Assembly (NCBI GenBank): GCA_040004225.1
Contig: JBDUBI010000182.1
Location: 1 to 5,345 of the forward strand
Direction of reading: 5' to 3'
Length of the DNA: 5,345 nucleotides
Source of the DNA: JALYUA01 sp040004225
GTDB taxonomy: Bacteria; Acidobacteriota; Thermoanaerobaculia; UBA5066; Gp7-AA6
Positions 4,981 through 5,345 of the stretch are shown here, one piece after another; positions within the stretch are counted from its first letter, which is position 1; every line of letters begins with the position of its first letter. The notes under the pieces are model-generated. The model was not told the DNA's origin and did no database searches. It was given only the letters and a program-made list of their open reading frames with translations. The position numbers and the translations under genes are program-made.

Positions 4981-5345
4981 ATGCGAAAGAAGATTTTGCG
5001 AACGGCTCTCGGTCTGCTCGCTTTCGGCATCGGGTGCGCCGGGGCCTCCCCCTCTCCCGCGTCACCCCGAGCGAAAGCCCGGAAGAACTCCTCCCCCGCG
5101 AAATCCTCCGTCATCGCCGCCCGTCCCTCCTGGCAGTTCATGGTCAGCGGAGATTCGCGAAACTGCGGCGATGTCGTGATGCCGTCCATCGCAAGCCAGG
5201 CGTCGGGAACGCGCGTCGACTTCTACTGGCATCTCGGCGACTTCCGGGCTCTCTACGACTTCGACCAGGATTTCCTGCAGCAGCCCGATCGCCGCGCCAG
5301 AAAAGTCTCGATCTCCGACTACAACCGGGGGGTCTGGGACGACTT
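4981..5345 (+). CDS. Metallophosphoesterase-like lipoprotein or secreted protein (partial, runs off the window)
   Basis: The frame opens at ATG 4981 behind GAGGAGG and stays open for 121 codons to the window edge. Residues 1-18 are an export signal (MRKKILRTALGLLAFGIG) followed by Cys19; the residue three before the Cys is Gly where a lipobox normally has Leu, so lipidation is likely but not typical. Residues 20-48 are a Ser/Pro/Ala/Lys-rich linker. The mature domain then shows FMVSGDSRNCGDVVMPSI (53-70) and YWHLGDFRALYDFDQDF (82-98). The paired GDSR and GD(F)R blocks after beta strands fit the first two metal-site motifs of calcineurin-like phosphoesterases, with D58 and D87 as candidate ligands. 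The first motif has Ser in place of the usual spacer-His (D-x-H). The GNH(E/D) motif and the His motifs would lie beyond the window. Substrate is unknown. Divergent from the GT-C operon, sharing its control region. Confidence 0.75.
   Translation, partial: MRKKILRTALGLLAFGIGCAGASPSPASPRAKARKNSSPAKSSVIAARPSWQFMVSGDSRNCGDVVMPSIASQASGTRVDFYWHLGDFRALYDFDQDFLQQPDRRARKVSISDYNRGVWDD

Overview
The window is GC-rich (roughly two thirds G+C by eye) bacterial chromosomal DNA with short intergenic gaps, Shine-Dalgarno sites and GTG/TTG starts. Gene content (a GT-C membrane glycosyltransferase, a DUF4440 protein, an EamA protein, a metallophosphoesterase-like lipoprotein) fits a high-GC Gram-negative soil or sediment lineage such as Acidobacteriota. 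That placement is an inference from protein style, not from a marker gene.

Left part (1-1168): a broken IS3-type OrfA fragment on the minus strand (101-292), then a small plus-strand protein with a C-terminal membrane helix of the ElaB/YqjD/DUF883 style (390-767). About 400 bases without a convincing gene follow, holding one strong interrupted hairpin (814-858).

Middle part (1169-2453): a single-domain EamA membrane protein on the minus strand (1169-1585) is divergent from a small unknown protein with a Lys/Ala/Pro-rich tail (1645-1959). Their two ribosome-binding sites form a perfect 7-base inverted repeat. The unknown gene converges on a secreted DUF4440/NTF2-like protein (2016-2453, minus); a compact hairpin lies between the two stops.

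Right part (2549-5345): three minus-strand genes read 4895->2549 and are joined by two 4-base start/stop overlaps (GTGA, ATGA), so they are almost certainly one transcription unit. In order they encode a two-helix membrane protein with a conserved-looking Cys pair, a single-helix membrane-anchored protein, and a 457-residue GT-C type glycosyltransferase. A -35/-10 pair with exact 17-base spacing lies just upstream of the first gene, which has no Shine-Dalgarno site, suggesting a leaderless transcript. Divergent from it, with a strong Shine-Dalgarno site, starts a lipoprotein-like metallophosphoesterase relative that runs off the window end.

The most interesting unit is this coupled trio: an envelope GT-C enzyme co-translated with two small membrane proteins of unknown function. 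I saw no CRISPR array, tRNA, rRNA or intact mobile element.
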